Assembly: GCA_017306245.1 (NCBI GenBank)
Contig: JAFKIY010000001.1
Location: 1 to 64,000, forward strand
Direction: 5' to 3'
DNA: 64,000 nucleotides
From: Micrococcales bacterium
GTDB lineage: Bacteria > Actinomycetota > Actinomycetes > Actinomycetales > Microbacteriaceae
The first letter of the stretch is position 1; each line of letters opens with the position of its first letter. The position numbers and the translations under genes are program-made. Shown here piece after piece: positions 45,126 to 53,346 of the stretch. The notes beneath the pieces are model-generated. The model saw only the letters and a list, made by a program, of their open reading frames with translations. It made no database searches and was not told where the DNA came from.

Positions 45126-45284
45126 GGCATCTCCTTGACGACAGGTTGGTCTACGACTGAGTCTATTGAGTATCGTCGCTGATCTCAGGGTCGAGGTCGG
45201 TCGGATTCGGGCCCGACTTGAGGTGGCTCTTAAGAAGTCGATTACTTTCGTGCCCCCGGCGACCGAAGAACGCCGATTGCTCAA

Positions 45285-45290
45285 TAGGGT
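45285..45290 (+). promoter_or_regulatory. -10 box of glpX (leaderless start)
   Basis: TAGGGT lies six bases before the GTG at 45297. The 171-bp region shared with the divergent fbaA holds both promoters. Confidence 0.45.
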
Positions 45291-45296
45291 GGAAGA

Positions 45297-46292
45297 GTGA
45301 ATGAGTCGACCGATACCGGCACCCTGTTCCTGCACCCCGACCGCAACCTCGCCATGGAGCTGGTGCGTGCCACCGAGGCCGCCGCCATCCGGGCCTGGCC
45401 GTACATCGGGCGAGGCGACAAGATCGCCGCGGATGGTGCAGCGGTGGATGCCATGCGCAAGTTCCTCGGCACGGTGAACTTCGACGGCGTCGTCGTCATC
45501 GGCGAGGGCGAGAAGGACCACGCCCCCATGCTGTTCAACGGCGAGCACGTCGGGAACAAGCGCGGCCCGGCGTGCGACATCGCGGTCGACCCCATTGACG
45601 GAACGTCGCTGACGGCCGCCGGCCGCCAGAATGCGATTTCGGTCATCGCGGTGTCCGACCGCGGCAGCATGCTGGATGCGTCCTCCGTGTTCTACATGGA
45701 CAAGATCGTGTCCGGGCCGGAAGGTATTGGCGTTCTCGACCTCGAACGGCCGATCGGGGACAATATCCGCGCGCTCGCGAAGGCGCTGGGGAAGCCGGTC
45801 GGCGAGATGACGGTTGCGGTGCTCGACCGTCCGAGGCACATTCAGCTCATCGATGACATCCGGGCGACGGGAGCCGGGACGCGCCTCATGCTCGACGGCG
45901 ACGTGGCGGGCGGGATCAACGCCGCGCGCTACGAAACCCGCATCGATATGTGCGTGGGGATCGGCGGCAGCCCGGAGGGCATAACGACCGCGTGCGCGAT
46001 CAAGGCCCTGGGCGGGTTCATGCAGGCGAAACTCGCGCCGGGCACCGACGATGAGCGCGAGAAGGCGAAGGATGCCGGCCTGGACCTGGACAAGGTCATG
46101 GATGCCGACGACATGGTGAAGGGGGATAACTCGTTCTTCGTGGCGACCGGCGTCACGGATGGCGGGCTCGTCGACGGGGTGCGGCGCAAGGGGCCGATCA
46201 TCCGCACGGAAAGCATCGTCTTGAGGTCGCGATCCGGAACGATCCGCCGCGTCATCGCGGAGCACCTTGTGGAGAAGTGGCTCGGCGAGTAG
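45297..46292 (+). CDS. glpX: Class II fructose-1,6-bisphosphatase
   Basis: 331 aa. GlpX motifs: [14 protein letters not shown] (metal binding), [12 protein letters not shown] (98-103 DPIDGT) and [20 protein letters not shown] (core GGSPEG). It hydrolyses fructose 1,6-bisphosphate in gluconeogenesis; actinobacteria usually rely on this class. GTG start with a leaderless -10. Divergent from fbaA, which interconverts the same metabolite. Confidence 0.95.
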   Translation: MNESTDTGTLFLHPDRNLAMELVRATEAAAIRAWPYIGRGDKIAADGAAVDAMRKFLGTVNFDGVVVIGEGEKDHAPMLFNGEHVGNKRGPACDIAVDPIDGTSLTAAGRQNAISVIAVSDRGSMLDASSVFYMDKIVSGPEGIGVLDLERPIGDNIRALAKALGKPVGEMTVAVLDRPRHIQLIDDIRATGAGTRLMLDGDVAGGINAARYETRIDMCVGIGGSPEGITTACAIKALGGFMQAKLAPGTDDEREKAKDAGLDLDKVMDADDMVKGDNSFFVATGVTDGGLVDGVRRKGPIIRTESIVLRSRSGTIRRVIAEHLVEKWLGE

Positions 46293-46313
46293 CTTTTGCC
46301 GACATCGTCAACG

Positions 46314-46470
46314 TGACTTGCGAGTAAGTGCCCTTCGCGGCGCGCGGGAAGGGCCACAACTCGCAAGTCAGCAGGGATGAGGCGCCCAGAGTTTCGCTGC
46401 AGACGCCTGGCCGCCGAGGAGTCCCAAGGGGACCTTCCGCAGTCCTGAGGAGGGCCCTTTGGGCCCCCTC
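46314..46470. terminator. Nested palindrome and hairpin cluster between convergent glpX and rmuC
   Basis: TGACTTGCGAGT (46314-46325) pairs with ACTCGCAAGTCA (46359-46370), perfect 12-bp arms. Inside, GTGCCCTTC (46328-46336) pairs with GAAGGGCCAC (46347-46356 region) with one bulge. Further hairpins follow: GTCCC-AAG-GGGAC (46421-46433) and GAGGGCCC-TTT-GGGCCCCCTC (46450-46470). It lies exactly between two converging genes and could stop transcription from both sides. The large outer palindrome is more elaborate than a simple terminator and may be a small mobile repeat. Confidence 0.6.
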
Positions 46471-46481
46471 ATTGGACTGCT

Positions 46482-47801
46482 TCACGGCGCAGTGGGGTCC
46501 TTCGGGGAGTCATCCTGGTCGGCAGTGAGCTCGAAGGCGGTGAGTTCGCGCGGCGCCTCTTCGATGCCGGACATGGCGCCGAGGACTTTGGACTCGTCAA
46601 GTGCGCTCAGCCGCCGCGCGCTCGGCAGCACGTTTCGTTCGAGGGAACCGACGAACGTGTTGTAGTCCTTGACGCTGCGCTCGATCGAGCGGCCGAGCTT
46701 CTCCACGTGCTCGGAGAGCTTGGAGAGCCTGCCGTACAGTTCCTTGCTGAGGTCGAACAGGAGTTTCGCGTCCTCGGTGAGCACGTTCTGCTGCCACGAA
46801 AACGCCACCGTTTTCAGCACAGACCAGAGCGTCACGGGCGACGCGAGAGCGACGCGCTTGCCGAACGCATAATCCATGATGGACGGGTCCGCCTCGAGGG
46901 CGCTCGACACGAGCGACTCGCTCGGGATGAAGGCAATCACGAGCTCGGGCGACGCGTCGAGCCCTGCGTAGTATTCCTTGCTCGCGAGAGTGTCGATGTG
47001 CTGGCGCAGCGCCTTGACGTGGTCCTTGATGAGGCGCTCGCGCTTGGCGCCCTCGTCCCCGGTCGCGGTGACCGGGATGCTGCTGGCCTCCAGATACGCG
47101 GTGAACGGAACCTTCGCGTCGACGGCGATGTTCTTGCCGCCGGGCAGGTGCACGACCATGTCCGGGCGGCCGGCGCCGGCATCCGAGTTGATGCTCGACT
47201 GCACGTCGAAGTCGACGCGTTCGATGAGCCCTGCGGCCTGCACTACGTTGCGCAACTGCGTTTCGCCCCACACCCCGCGGGTGCTGTTGCTCTTGAGCGC
47301 TGCGGCGAGGGACTCCGCAGTGCTGCGCAGGCGCTCCTCGGATTCGGTCGCCGACTTGAGTTGCTGGCTGAGTTCGCCGTGCTGCTGCTGGCGCTGCGTC
47401 TCCAGCTCGGTGACTTTGTTCTGCATCGCCCGCAGGTTTTCCTGCACGGGCGTGAGCATCTGGAGCACCTTGCTCTCGGCCCGTTCGCGCTCCTGCTGCG
47501 CGGCCTGTTCGGCGCGCTGCCGCTCCACGAGCTCCCGGTGCTGCTCCTGCAGGCCGACGACCTGGCTTTGCAGCGCGGTCGCCGTGGCCTGCACGGCGGC
47601 GAACTCGGCGGCGAGTTTCGCTTGCGCCGCCTGCTCTGCCGACCGCAGTTCTGCGAGCGCCGTTTCGTGGCGGGCCTGGAGAACGGCAGGGTCATCGCCG
47701 CCGGATGTCGTGCGGCGGAGCCGCCCGAGGAGCCAGCCGATGACCACGCCGAGCACGAGTCCAGCGCCGATTCCGATGATGAGGGCGAGCATAGGGTCCA
47801 T
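46482..47801 (-). CDS. rmuC: DNA recombination protein RmuC
   Basis: 439 aa. An N-terminal membrane helix (about 4-25, LALIIGIGAGLVLGVVIGWLLG) is followed by a long Gln/Glu/Ala coiled coil (about 40-175) and the RmuC PD-(D/E)XK-like nuclease domain (SNSTRGVWGETQLRNVVQAAGL, GRPDMVVHLPGGKNIAVDAKVPF, and YAFGKRVALASPVTLWSVLKTVAF; quoted as separate motifs). It limits DNA inversions at short inverted repeats in E. coli. The context of DNA-processing genes (xseAB and a second DEDDh exonuclease) fits. Confidence 0.93.
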   Translation of the reverse strand: MDPMLALIIGIGAGLVLGVVIGWLLGRLRRTTSGGDDPAVLQARHETALAELRSAEQAAQAKLAAEFAAVQATATALQSQVVGLQEQHRELVERQRAEQAAQQERERAESKVLQMLTPVQENLRAMQNKVTELETQRQQQHGELSQQLKSATESEERLRSTAESLAAALKSNSTRGVWGETQLRNVVQAAGLIERVDFDVQSSINSDAGAGRPDMVVHLPGGKNIAVDAKVPFTAYLEASSIPVTATGDEGAKRERLIKDHVKALRQHIDTLASKEYYAGLDASPELVIAFIPSESLVSSALEADPSIMDYAFGKRVALASPVTLWSVLKTVAFSWQQNVLTEDAKLLFDLSKELYGRLSKLSEHVEKLGRSIERSVKDYNTFVGSLERNVLPSARRLSALDESKVLGAMSGIEEAPRELTAFELTADQDDSPKDPTAP

Positions 47802-47846
47802 GCGTCCAGTGTGCCAGCCCGCGCCGACAGGAGAGGTCTGGCAGCG

Positions 47847-48461
47847 CTAGCCGAGCGCCATGGATTTGTGGTTCGCGGATGCTGCTGCCGCTGCGGGCCC
47901 GATCGCGCCCATCCGCTGGCTCGTGATCGTGGCAAGGTGAGCCAGGTCGATGGCGTCATGGCGGCCGGCGGCATGCACGATGATCGCCGCGCACGCCTCG
48001 GCATCGGCTTGAGCGTTGTGGTGGTCGAAATCCTCGAAGCCGGCGGCCATGGCGGCGACCGGCAGGCGGTACGAGTCGAGGTGGTAGGTGCGACGCGCGA
48101 CCTGCAGACTGCACAGGTAGCGGAAGTCCGGGCAGTCCACGAAGCTCGCCGTGCACGCGGCGCTGATCACGCCCATGTCGAATCCCGCGTTGTGGGCGAC
48201 GAGCGTGTCGCCCGCCGCGAACGCCACCAGGTCGGGAAGCTGTTCGCTCCACAGCGGAGCGTTTTCTACATCCGGCGCCATGATGCCGTGGATGCGCGTA
48301 TTCCATTCGTTGAATGCGTCGTAGCCGAGTGGCGGGCGGATGAGCCAGCCGGCCTTGTCGACCACTTTCCCGTCCCGGACCTTCACCATGCCGACCGAAC
48401 ACGCCGAGGCGCTGTGGGAGTTGGCAGTTTCGAAATCGATGGCGGTGAAGTCGAGACCCAT
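47847..48461 (-). CDS. DEDDh 3'-5' exonuclease (Pol III epsilon-like)
   Basis: 204 aa. ExoI motif Asp9-Phe-Glu11 (FTAIDFETAN), ExoII VAHNAGFDMGVI and ExoIIIepsilon HHNAQADAEACA are present. RIHGI and PPLGYDAFNEWNTRIHG are typical of the DnaQ-like stand-alone family. A C-terminal Ala-rich tail follows without a BRCT domain. It is transcribed upstream of rmuC (45 bp gap), suggesting a shared role in DNA ends or repair. Confidence 0.9.
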   Translation of the reverse strand: MGLDFTAIDFETANSHSASACSVGMVKVRDGKVVDKAGWLIRPPLGYDAFNEWNTRIHGIMAPDVENAPLWSEQLPDLVAFAAGDTLVAHNAGFDMGVISAACTASFVDCPDFRYLCSLQVARRTYHLDSYRLPVAAMAAGFEDFDHHNAQADAEACAAIIVHAAGRHDAIDLAHLATITSQRMGAIGPAAAAASANHKSMALG

Positions 48462-48565
48462 GACGGAATCGTCTCACGCACCGCTGACGGCGCGCTGCGC
48501 CACGCCCCGGTTCGCGCAATCAACGAGGAAATCTCCCGTGCGGGTTGCGGATACGCTTAACCCCC

Positions 48566-49642
48566 GTGGCCCTCACTATCGCAATCGTCGGACTCCCGAA
48601 CGTCGGCAAGTCGACGCTGTTCAACGCGCTCACCCGCAACCAGGTGCTCGCGGCCAACTACCCGTTCGCAACGATCGAGCCGAATATCGGGGTCGTGAAC
48701 CTGCCGGATGCGCGCCTGAAGGTGCTCTCCGACATTTTCGGCAGCGAGCGGATTCTGCCCGCGCCGGTGTCGTTCGTGGACATCGCGGGCATCGTGAAGG
48801 GTGCGAGCGAGGGGGAGGGGCTCGGCAACAAGTTCCTCGCGAACATCCGTGAGGCGGATGCGATCGCGCAGGTCATCCGCGGCTTCGCCGACCCGGATGT
48901 CGTGCACGTCGACGGCAAGGTGGATGCGGCGGGCGACCTCGAGACGATCAACACCGAGCTGATTCTCGCGGACCTCCAGACTCTCGAGAAAGCGGTCGAG
49001 CGGTACGAGAAGGAGCTCAAGACGAAGCGGGTTGAGCCGATCGTGCCGGAGACCGCGAAGGCCGCCGTCGCCTGGCTGAACGAGGGCAAGCCGCTCAGCG
49101 CACATACGAAACTCGACCTGGCGCCGATCCGCGAGCTCGGACTGCTGACCGCGAAACCGTTCATTTGCGTGTTCAATGTGGACGAGGGCATCCTCGGCGA
49201 CTCGGCGAAGCTCGACGAGCTTGCCGCGCTCGTGGCGCCCGCGAAGGCGATCTTCCTCGACGCGAAGCTGGAAAGCGAGCTCATCGACCTCGATCCGGAG
49301 GATGCCGCGGAGCTGCTCGCCTCCACCGGTCAGGACGAAAGCGGACTCGACCAGCTCGCCCGCATCGGTTTCGACACGCTCGGGTTGCAGACGTATCTCA
49401 CGGCGGGCCCGAAGGAGGCGCGCGCCTGGACGATCCACAAGGGCTGGAAGGCTCCGCAGGCCGCTGGCGTCATCCACACCGACTTTGAGAAGGGATTCAT
49501 CAAGGCCGAAGTGATCTCGTTCGAGGACCTCGTCGCGACCGGCTCGGTGGCCGAGGCGCGCGCGAAGGGCAAGGCCCGCATGGAGGGCAAGGACTACGTC
49601 ATGCAGGATGGCGACGTCGTGGAGTTTAGGTTTAACGTATAG
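48566..49642 (+). CDS. ychF: Redox-regulated ATPase YchF
   Basis: 358 aa, normal YchF length. G1 box GLPNVGKST (9-17), switch region YPFATIEPNIGVV, G3 DIAGIVKGASEGEGLGN and a C-terminal TGS domain (TYLTAGPKEARAWTIHKGWKAPQAAG, quoted in part; final FRFNV). YchF prefers ATP and binds ribosomes, with a role in stress. The GTG at 48566 gives the canonical VALTIAIVGLPN N-terminus; TACGCT (48552-48557) is a near-leaderless -10. Confidence 0.95.
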   Translation: MALTIAIVGLPNVGKSTLFNALTRNQVLAANYPFATIEPNIGVVNLPDARLKVLSDIFGSERILPAPVSFVDIAGIVKGASEGEGLGNKFLANIREADAIAQVIRGFADPDVVHVDGKVDAAGDLETINTELILADLQTLEKAVERYEKELKTKRVEPIVPETAKAAVAWLNEGKPLSAHTKLDLAPIRELGLLTAKPFICVFNVDEGILGDSAKLDELAALVAPAKAIFLDAKLESELIDLDPEDAAELLASTGQDESGLDQLARIGFDTLGLQTYLTAGPKEARAWTIHKGWKAPQAAGVIHTDFEKGFIKAEVISFEDLVATGSVAEARAKGKARMEGKDYVMQDGDVVEFRFNV

Positions 49643-49669
49643 CGTTAATGACGCTGCGCGTTATATACT
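49632..49669 (+). promoter_or_regulatory. Operator and leaderless promoter of higBA
   Basis: Inverted repeat TTAACG (49632-49637), spacer TATAG, CGTTAA (49643-49648) overlaps the ychF stop. The -10 TATACT (49664-49669) lies six bases before the toxin GTG at 49676. The repeat covers the -35 zone, so HigA binding there would block transcription. Confidence 0.6.
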
Positions 49670-49675
49670 TGTCGC

Positions 49676-49957
49676 GTGATCAGATCGTTCGGCAACAAGG
49701 TCACCGAGCGCATCTGGCATGAGCAGTACGTCAAGGGAATCGATAGGACAGTGCAGCGGGTGGCTCTGCGGAAGCTTGAGCTAATCAACGCAGCGAAGGA
49801 CGTGGAGGATCTTCGGATCCCTCCTGGAAACCGTTTGGAGCGGCTGATCGGCGATCGTCGCGGGCAGCACAGCATCCGAGTGAACGCCCAGTGGCGTCTC
49901 TGCTTCGTTTGGAGAGAGGGAGGTGCGGAAGATGTCGAACTCGTCGACTACCACTGA
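49676..49957 (+). CDS. higB: Type II toxin, HigB/RelE superfamily
   Basis: 93 aa. The HigB pattern is clear: IRSFGNKVTERIWHEQYVKG, LRKLELINAAKDVEDLRIPPGNRLERL (core: DLRIPPGNRLE), GQHSIRVNAQWRLCFVW and a terminal VELVDYH. Toxins of this type cut mRNA on the ribosome. The toxin gene precedes the antitoxin gene, as in higBA. It probably starts from a leaderless mRNA. It overlaps higA by 26 bp. Confidence 0.9.
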   Translation: MIRSFGNKVTERIWHEQYVKGIDRTVQRVALRKLELINAAKDVEDLRIPPGNRLERLIGDRRGQHSIRVNAQWRLCFVWREGGAEDVELVDYH

Positions 49958-50252
49958 GGGTGAGCTGATCGAGCCGATCCACCCTGGCGAAATCCTGATG
50001 GAGGACTTCATCGAGGGCTTCGAAATCACGCAGAACAAACTGGCCGTGTCCATCGGCGTATCGCCGCGGCGCATCAACGAAATCGTGCACGGCAAGCGCG
50101 GGATCACGGCCGACACCGCCGTACGCCTGGCGCGGTATTTCGGAACGTCGGATGAGTTTTGGATGAACCTGCAGTCCAACTACGAACTGCGGCTCGAGCG
50201 CCGCGCGCTGCGCGACACGGTGGCAGAGATCGTCCCGCTGAAGGTCGCGTGA
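49932..50252 (+). CDS. higA: Antitoxin HigA (XRE-type HTH)
   Basis: 106 aa from the ATG at 49932, which has AGGGAGG upstream. The sequence EPIHPGEILMEDFIEGFEITQNKLA leads into an XRE helix-turn-helix (SIGVSPRRINEIVHGKRGITADTAVRLARYFG; core ISV-type SPRRINEIVHGKRG), followed by the family motif SDEFWMNLQSNYELR. It neutralises HigB and represses its own promoter, probably at the TTAACG-N5-CGTTAA repeat. It overlaps the frameshifted Nudix gene (GTGA). Confidence 0.92.
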   Translation: MSNSSTTTEGELIEPIHPGEILMEDFIEGFEITQNKLAVSIGVSPRRINEIVHGKRGITADTAVRLARYFGTSDEFWMNLQSNYELRLERRALRDTVAEIVPLKVA

Positions 50253-50700
50253 GCGACAGCCCGCAGCGTCGTCTCGTTCGGAAGGCTGTCGGCTATGTCG
50301 TAAACGACGGACGGCTGCTGGTGTTCACGCACGATGACCTGCCACTGGAGATCACTGGTGTCCAAGTTCCGGCCGGGACGATCGAGCCAGGCGAGCAGCC
50401 CGAAGTGGCTGTGGTCCGCGAGGTTTTCGAGGAGACCGGGATTGCAGTGCGCATTGCCCGGGCTCTGGGTGTCGACAATTACGATGTGTGGCCTTCTAAG
50501 GCGGAGGTGCACGAACGGCACTTCTTCCAGCTTTCACCTCGTGACGTTCGCCTTGCGGATCGATGGAACGGGGTGAAGAATTGGCGTCCGACGGTGGTTC
50601 GCCGCAGCGCTGGACGTGCTGGTGGTTGCCGCTGGAGCAGGCTCACGTTCTCTGTGCCGGGCTCGGGGCGCGGCTCAGCGACGTTGCACTCGAGGACTAG
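50249..50700 (+). pseudogene. Nudix hydrolase gene with a frameshift
   Basis: The GTG overlaps the higA stop. The Nudix box is intact (GTIEPGEQPEVAVVREVFEETGIAV: GX5EX7REVxEETG). After LADRWNG the frame drifts into unrelated sequence to 50824. In the next frame the expected C-terminus reads EELASDGGSPQRWTC then WWLPLEQAHVLCAGLGARLS and stops at 50698-50700. One missing G in the run at 50570-50573 would restore the join (N-G-G-E-E-L). Either a real inactivating mutation or a sequence error. Confidence 0.75.
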
Positions 50701-50909
50701 TGATCCACCCTCCCCATTCAGGCGTGAGGTCGTCACAATTGGGTCAGACAGTTCGTCGCATGCAAGGCGCGAGTCAATCTTCCGCTTCCGCAAGCCCCGG
50801 TCGCGCTCGCAGACAAGGTGTTGACGCAATCACAGGCCGCCTTCGCCGACGCTTTCAAGGTCGTCCACGGTGCGTGGGACCAGAGCGCCCCGCGAGTAAG
50901 GTCTTGGGC

Positions 50910-51365
50910 ATGACTCCACGCCCACTGGTGCCTTCCGAATTCGATCCGCCAAGGACGCTGGTCACCGACGAGTTTGTGCTCGAGCCACTTGGCCCTGAGC
51001 ACAATGAGGCGGATCTTGCTGCGTGGACGTCAAGCATTGACCACATCCGTTCAACCCCTGGTTATCCTGACGGTGGCTGGCCGCCCGTCAACGGCATGAC
51101 GCTGGAGGAGAACCTCGATGACCTCGAGCAGCACGCGCGTGACTTTGCCGCACGGACGGGTTTCACGTTTACCGTGCTCGATCCGAGCGATCGAGACGTG
51201 ATCGGATGCGTATACCTGTACCCGCCGGAGACTCGCGGCGACGTTCGCGTGCAGTCGTGGGTGCGGGCTGATCGGGCACATCTGGACAACGCTCTCTCGG
51301 ACGCCGTCGCGGTATGGCTCGCCGAGTCGTGGCCGTGGACGTCGCCGGATCGTTGCGGCCGGTGA
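50910..51365 (+). CDS. GNAT-like N-acetyltransferase
   Basis: 151 aa. N-terminal LVTDEFVLEPLGPEHNEADLAAW is typical of a GNAT subfamily, followed by a core beta-sheet (FTFTVLDPSDRDVIGCVYLYP) and a shortened helix region ending VAVWLAESWPWTSPDRCGR. The usual acetyl-CoA pyrophosphate loop is weak, so activity is uncertain. TAAGGT (50897-50902) lies seven bases before the ATG (leaderless). Between it and the Nudix gene, 209 bp hold no convincing gene. Confidence 0.72.
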   Translation: MTPRPLVPSEFDPPRTLVTDEFVLEPLGPEHNEADLAAWTSSIDHIRSTPGYPDGGWPPVNGMTLEENLDDLEQHARDFAARTGFTFTVLDPSDRDVIGCVYLYPPETRGDVRVQSWVRADRAHLDNALSDAVAVWLAESWPWTSPDRCGR

Positions 51366-51544
51366 CTGCTAACAGATAAGGAGTCACGGCATTGCCAGGG
51401 AACATCGCAGCTCAGGCCCGCGGCAACGGCCGAGGCTCCTTCTGTTCGCACCAGGCGCAGCGCTCGTGAGACATGATGGCGGCCAGAGCACCAACCGGAT
51501 AGGCTCGGGCACGAACCGCCACTTGCGTCGAAAGGACGGTGACC

Positions 51545-51736
51545 ATGCTTGAGTATTCCTTCGTCAGCATGGATGTGAAGCGCCGCCGCGAAGGTTTCTA
51601 CCTCGACGAGGACTATCGCGACATCATCCGCGAACGCGCCGCCGATGGCTGGGAGTTCGTTCAGGCGATCTCCTTCGAGCAGCACACAAACCCACGAATC
51701 GATCTCGTGTTCTCAAGGAAAGGTGAAATTCAATGA
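51545..51736 (+). CDS. DUF4177-like small protein
   Basis: 63 aa. LEYSFVSMDVKRRREGFYLDEDYRDIIRERAADGWEFVQAISFE and DLVFSRK (quoted for its YRDII..A-x-x-GWEFVQ core) match the DUF4177 pattern. Function unknown. The ATG has GAAAGGAC upstream and overlaps the next gene by 4 bp. TAGGCT (51500-51505) is a possible -10 for the pair. Confidence 0.72.
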   Translation: MLEYSFVSMDVKRRREGFYLDEDYRDIIRERAADGWEFVQAISFEQHTNPRIDLVFSRKGEIQ

Positions 51737-52248
51737 AGAATCCACTTCGGATACTGCAGTCGTTAACCCTCGCCATGGCGGGCCTGTTCGGTCTGTTCGT
51801 GTTCGCGGGCAACCTCATGGACTACGACTCCAACTTCCAGTTCGTACGCCACGTGCTCTCGATGGACACGACGTTCGACGGCAACGCGCTCATGTGGCGC
51901 GCCATCGACAGTCCGGTCATTCATCACATCGCCTACATCGGCATCATCATCGCCGAGGGGGTCTTCGCCGCCCTCGCGCTGATCGGAGCCGTGAAGCTGT
52001 TCCGTCTGCGCGGTGCTGACGTGGCCGCCTACAGTCATGCCCGCAGTTGGGGGTACGCGGCCTACGGTCTCGGGTTCGTCATCTGGTTCTTCGGCTTCAT
52101 CGTGATCGGATCAGAATGGTTCGCCATGTGGCAGTCCTCCATTTGGAACGGCAAAGACACCGCGATGGGCATCTCGACGCTCTGGGCCGGATTCGCCGTG
52201 CTCCTGGCGCTCAACGAGCCCGTCACGACGGCGAATTCCAAGAAGTAG
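51733..52248 (+). CDS. DUF2165 membrane protein
   Basis: 171 aa. Four membrane helices (about 11-27, 66-86, 106-128 and 144-160). Motifs NLMDYDSNFQFVRHVLSMDT, WRAI and WFAMWQSSIWNG are typical of DUF2165. Function unknown. It is coupled to the DUF4177 gene by a 4-bp overlap and followed by a strong terminator at 52266. Confidence 0.85.
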   Translation: MKNPLRILQSLTLAMAGLFGLFVFAGNLMDYDSNFQFVRHVLSMDTTFDGNALMWRAIDSPVIHHIAYIGIIIAEGVFAALALIGAVKLFRLRGADVAAYSHARSWGYAAYGLGFVIWFFGFIVIGSEWFAMWQSSIWNGKDTAMGISTLWAGFAVLLALNEPVTTANSKK

Positions 52249-52265
52249 TCGCCAACGTCAGTGTC

Positions 52266-52303
52266 GCACCCGGTGCCACCTCCGAGAAGGAGGTACCGGG
52301 TGC
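52266..52303 (+). terminator. Strong hairpin terminator after DUF2165
   Basis: GCACCCGGT (52266-52274) pairs with ACCGGGTGC (52295-52303), and inner ACCTCC pairs with GGAGGT around the loop GAGAA. A three-base bulge separates the two stems. No long T-run follows, as is common in high-GC genomes. Confidence 0.65.
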
Positions 52304-52350
52304 GTTAGCGTCATGCGGCGATCCCACCGTTAAACACGTGCATTCCGTTG

Positions 52351-52378
52351 TTGAAACGCGGGGAACTCTGGGTAGGGT
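52351..52378 (+). promoter_or_regulatory. Promoter of the CPBP protease gene
   Basis: -35 TTGAAA (52351-52356), 16-bp spacer, -10 TAGGGT (52373-52378). The predicted leader of about 35 nt carries AAGGAG before the ATG at 52420. Confidence 0.55.
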
Positions 52379-52419
52379 GTGCCGAACGAGCTCATCCCGC
52401 TTTTCCTCAAGGAGACGTC

Positions 52420-53346
52420 ATGGTTCGCGACAGGCTGGCCAGAATTCAACTTCCCCTGTTCTTCGTTCTCGCCTATGCGATAACCTGGTCAGCCCAAATC
52501 ACGACCTACCTCTATGCGGACGCCCATGGCATTCAGATTTCCAATGAAGACAATCTGGCTCACTTCCAGGCGTTGCTGGCCGGACGCCTGGACGCGGGGT
52601 TTACACCTTACCTCCTGCTGTTCCATCTCGGGTTTGGCCCGAGTGTCGCAGGAATCCTCGTCGTAGCCCTCGTCAGGGGGCGTGCGGGACTGGGCGAACT
52701 CTTCCGGCGCGTGATCAAGGTCCGAGTCCCGCTGCGGTGGGTTCTCGTGATCGTCGCGATACCACTCGTCTGGAGTGCGGTCGCGCTCGGGCTCGGCTAT
52801 CTGGCGTCTGGCTTTGCCCCGATCAAATTTGACTTCCTGGTCCCGCTGTCCATGATTCTGCCGTTCTTCCTCTATATGGTGATTTTCACCGGACTCTCTG
52901 AGGAGGTTGGCTGGCGCGGGTACGCGCTACCCGAATTGCAGTCGAAATACTCGGCGGAGAAGTCGAGCTGGATTTTGGGCATCCTGTGGGGCCTGTGGCA
53001 CCTGCCGTCTGTGCTACTTGTTCCCTTCCTCCACGGCGACCTCACGTTGCTTCTGGCCGGAACGTCGCTGCTCGGGCTGACACTGGGAATTGTCGGATGG
53101 ACCATCGTGATCACGTGGGTTTATAACAACACGGGGAGCGTCTTCTGGATGATCATTCTGCACGGCTTCGTCAATACGGTGCAGTCGTACCTTGTGCTGT
53201 CGTCAAATAATGATCCTGCGATGGCAATCTGGGCGATCATCCCGTGGGCGTTCGCGATCGTCCTGCTCAAGAAGTACGGCGGCCAAACGCTCACGGGACA
53301 GCCGAAAGGTCCGACCACCCTGACAAGCGCGGACAATCCCGAGTAG
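52420..53346 (+). CDS. CPBP-family intramembrane metalloprotease
   Basis: 308 aa with about eight helices. Active-site motifs: Glu161-Glu162-x3-Arg166 (LSEEVGWRGYALP), His194 (LWGLWHLPSV) and a later HGFVNT. These are the CPBP/Abi motifs of Rce1-like glutamate intramembrane proteases. Roles in bacteria include bacteriocin self-immunity and anti-sigma cleavage; none can be assigned here. It has its own promoter and AAGGAG ribosome site. It appears monocistronic. Confidence 0.88.
   Translation: MVRDRLARIQLPLFFVLAYAITWSAQITTYLYADAHGIQISNEDNLAHFQALLAGRLDAGFTPYLLLFHLGFGPSVAGILVVALVRGRAGLGELFRRVIKVRVPLRWVLVIVAIPLVWSAVALGLGYLASGFAPIKFDFLVPLSMILPFFLYMVIFTGLSEEVGWRGYALPELQSKYSAEKSSWILGILWGLWHLPSVLLVPFLHGDLTLLLAGTSLLGLTLGIVGWTIVITWVYNNTGSVFWMIILHGFVNTVQSYLVLSSNNDPAMAIWAIIPWAFAIVLLKKYGGQTLTGQPKGPTTLTSADNPE

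Noticed and set aside
45126..46265. N-terminal extension of the fbaA frame through glpX
   Set aside because: The added 380 residues are antisense to glpX; the normal aldolase N-terminus begins at 45125 with a ribosome site.
50728..50909. Frame ending AAFADAFKVVHGAWDQSAP before the GNAT gene
   Set aside because: It has natural-looking composition, but no start codon near its beginning and no family I recognise; possibly a gene fragment, left unassigned.
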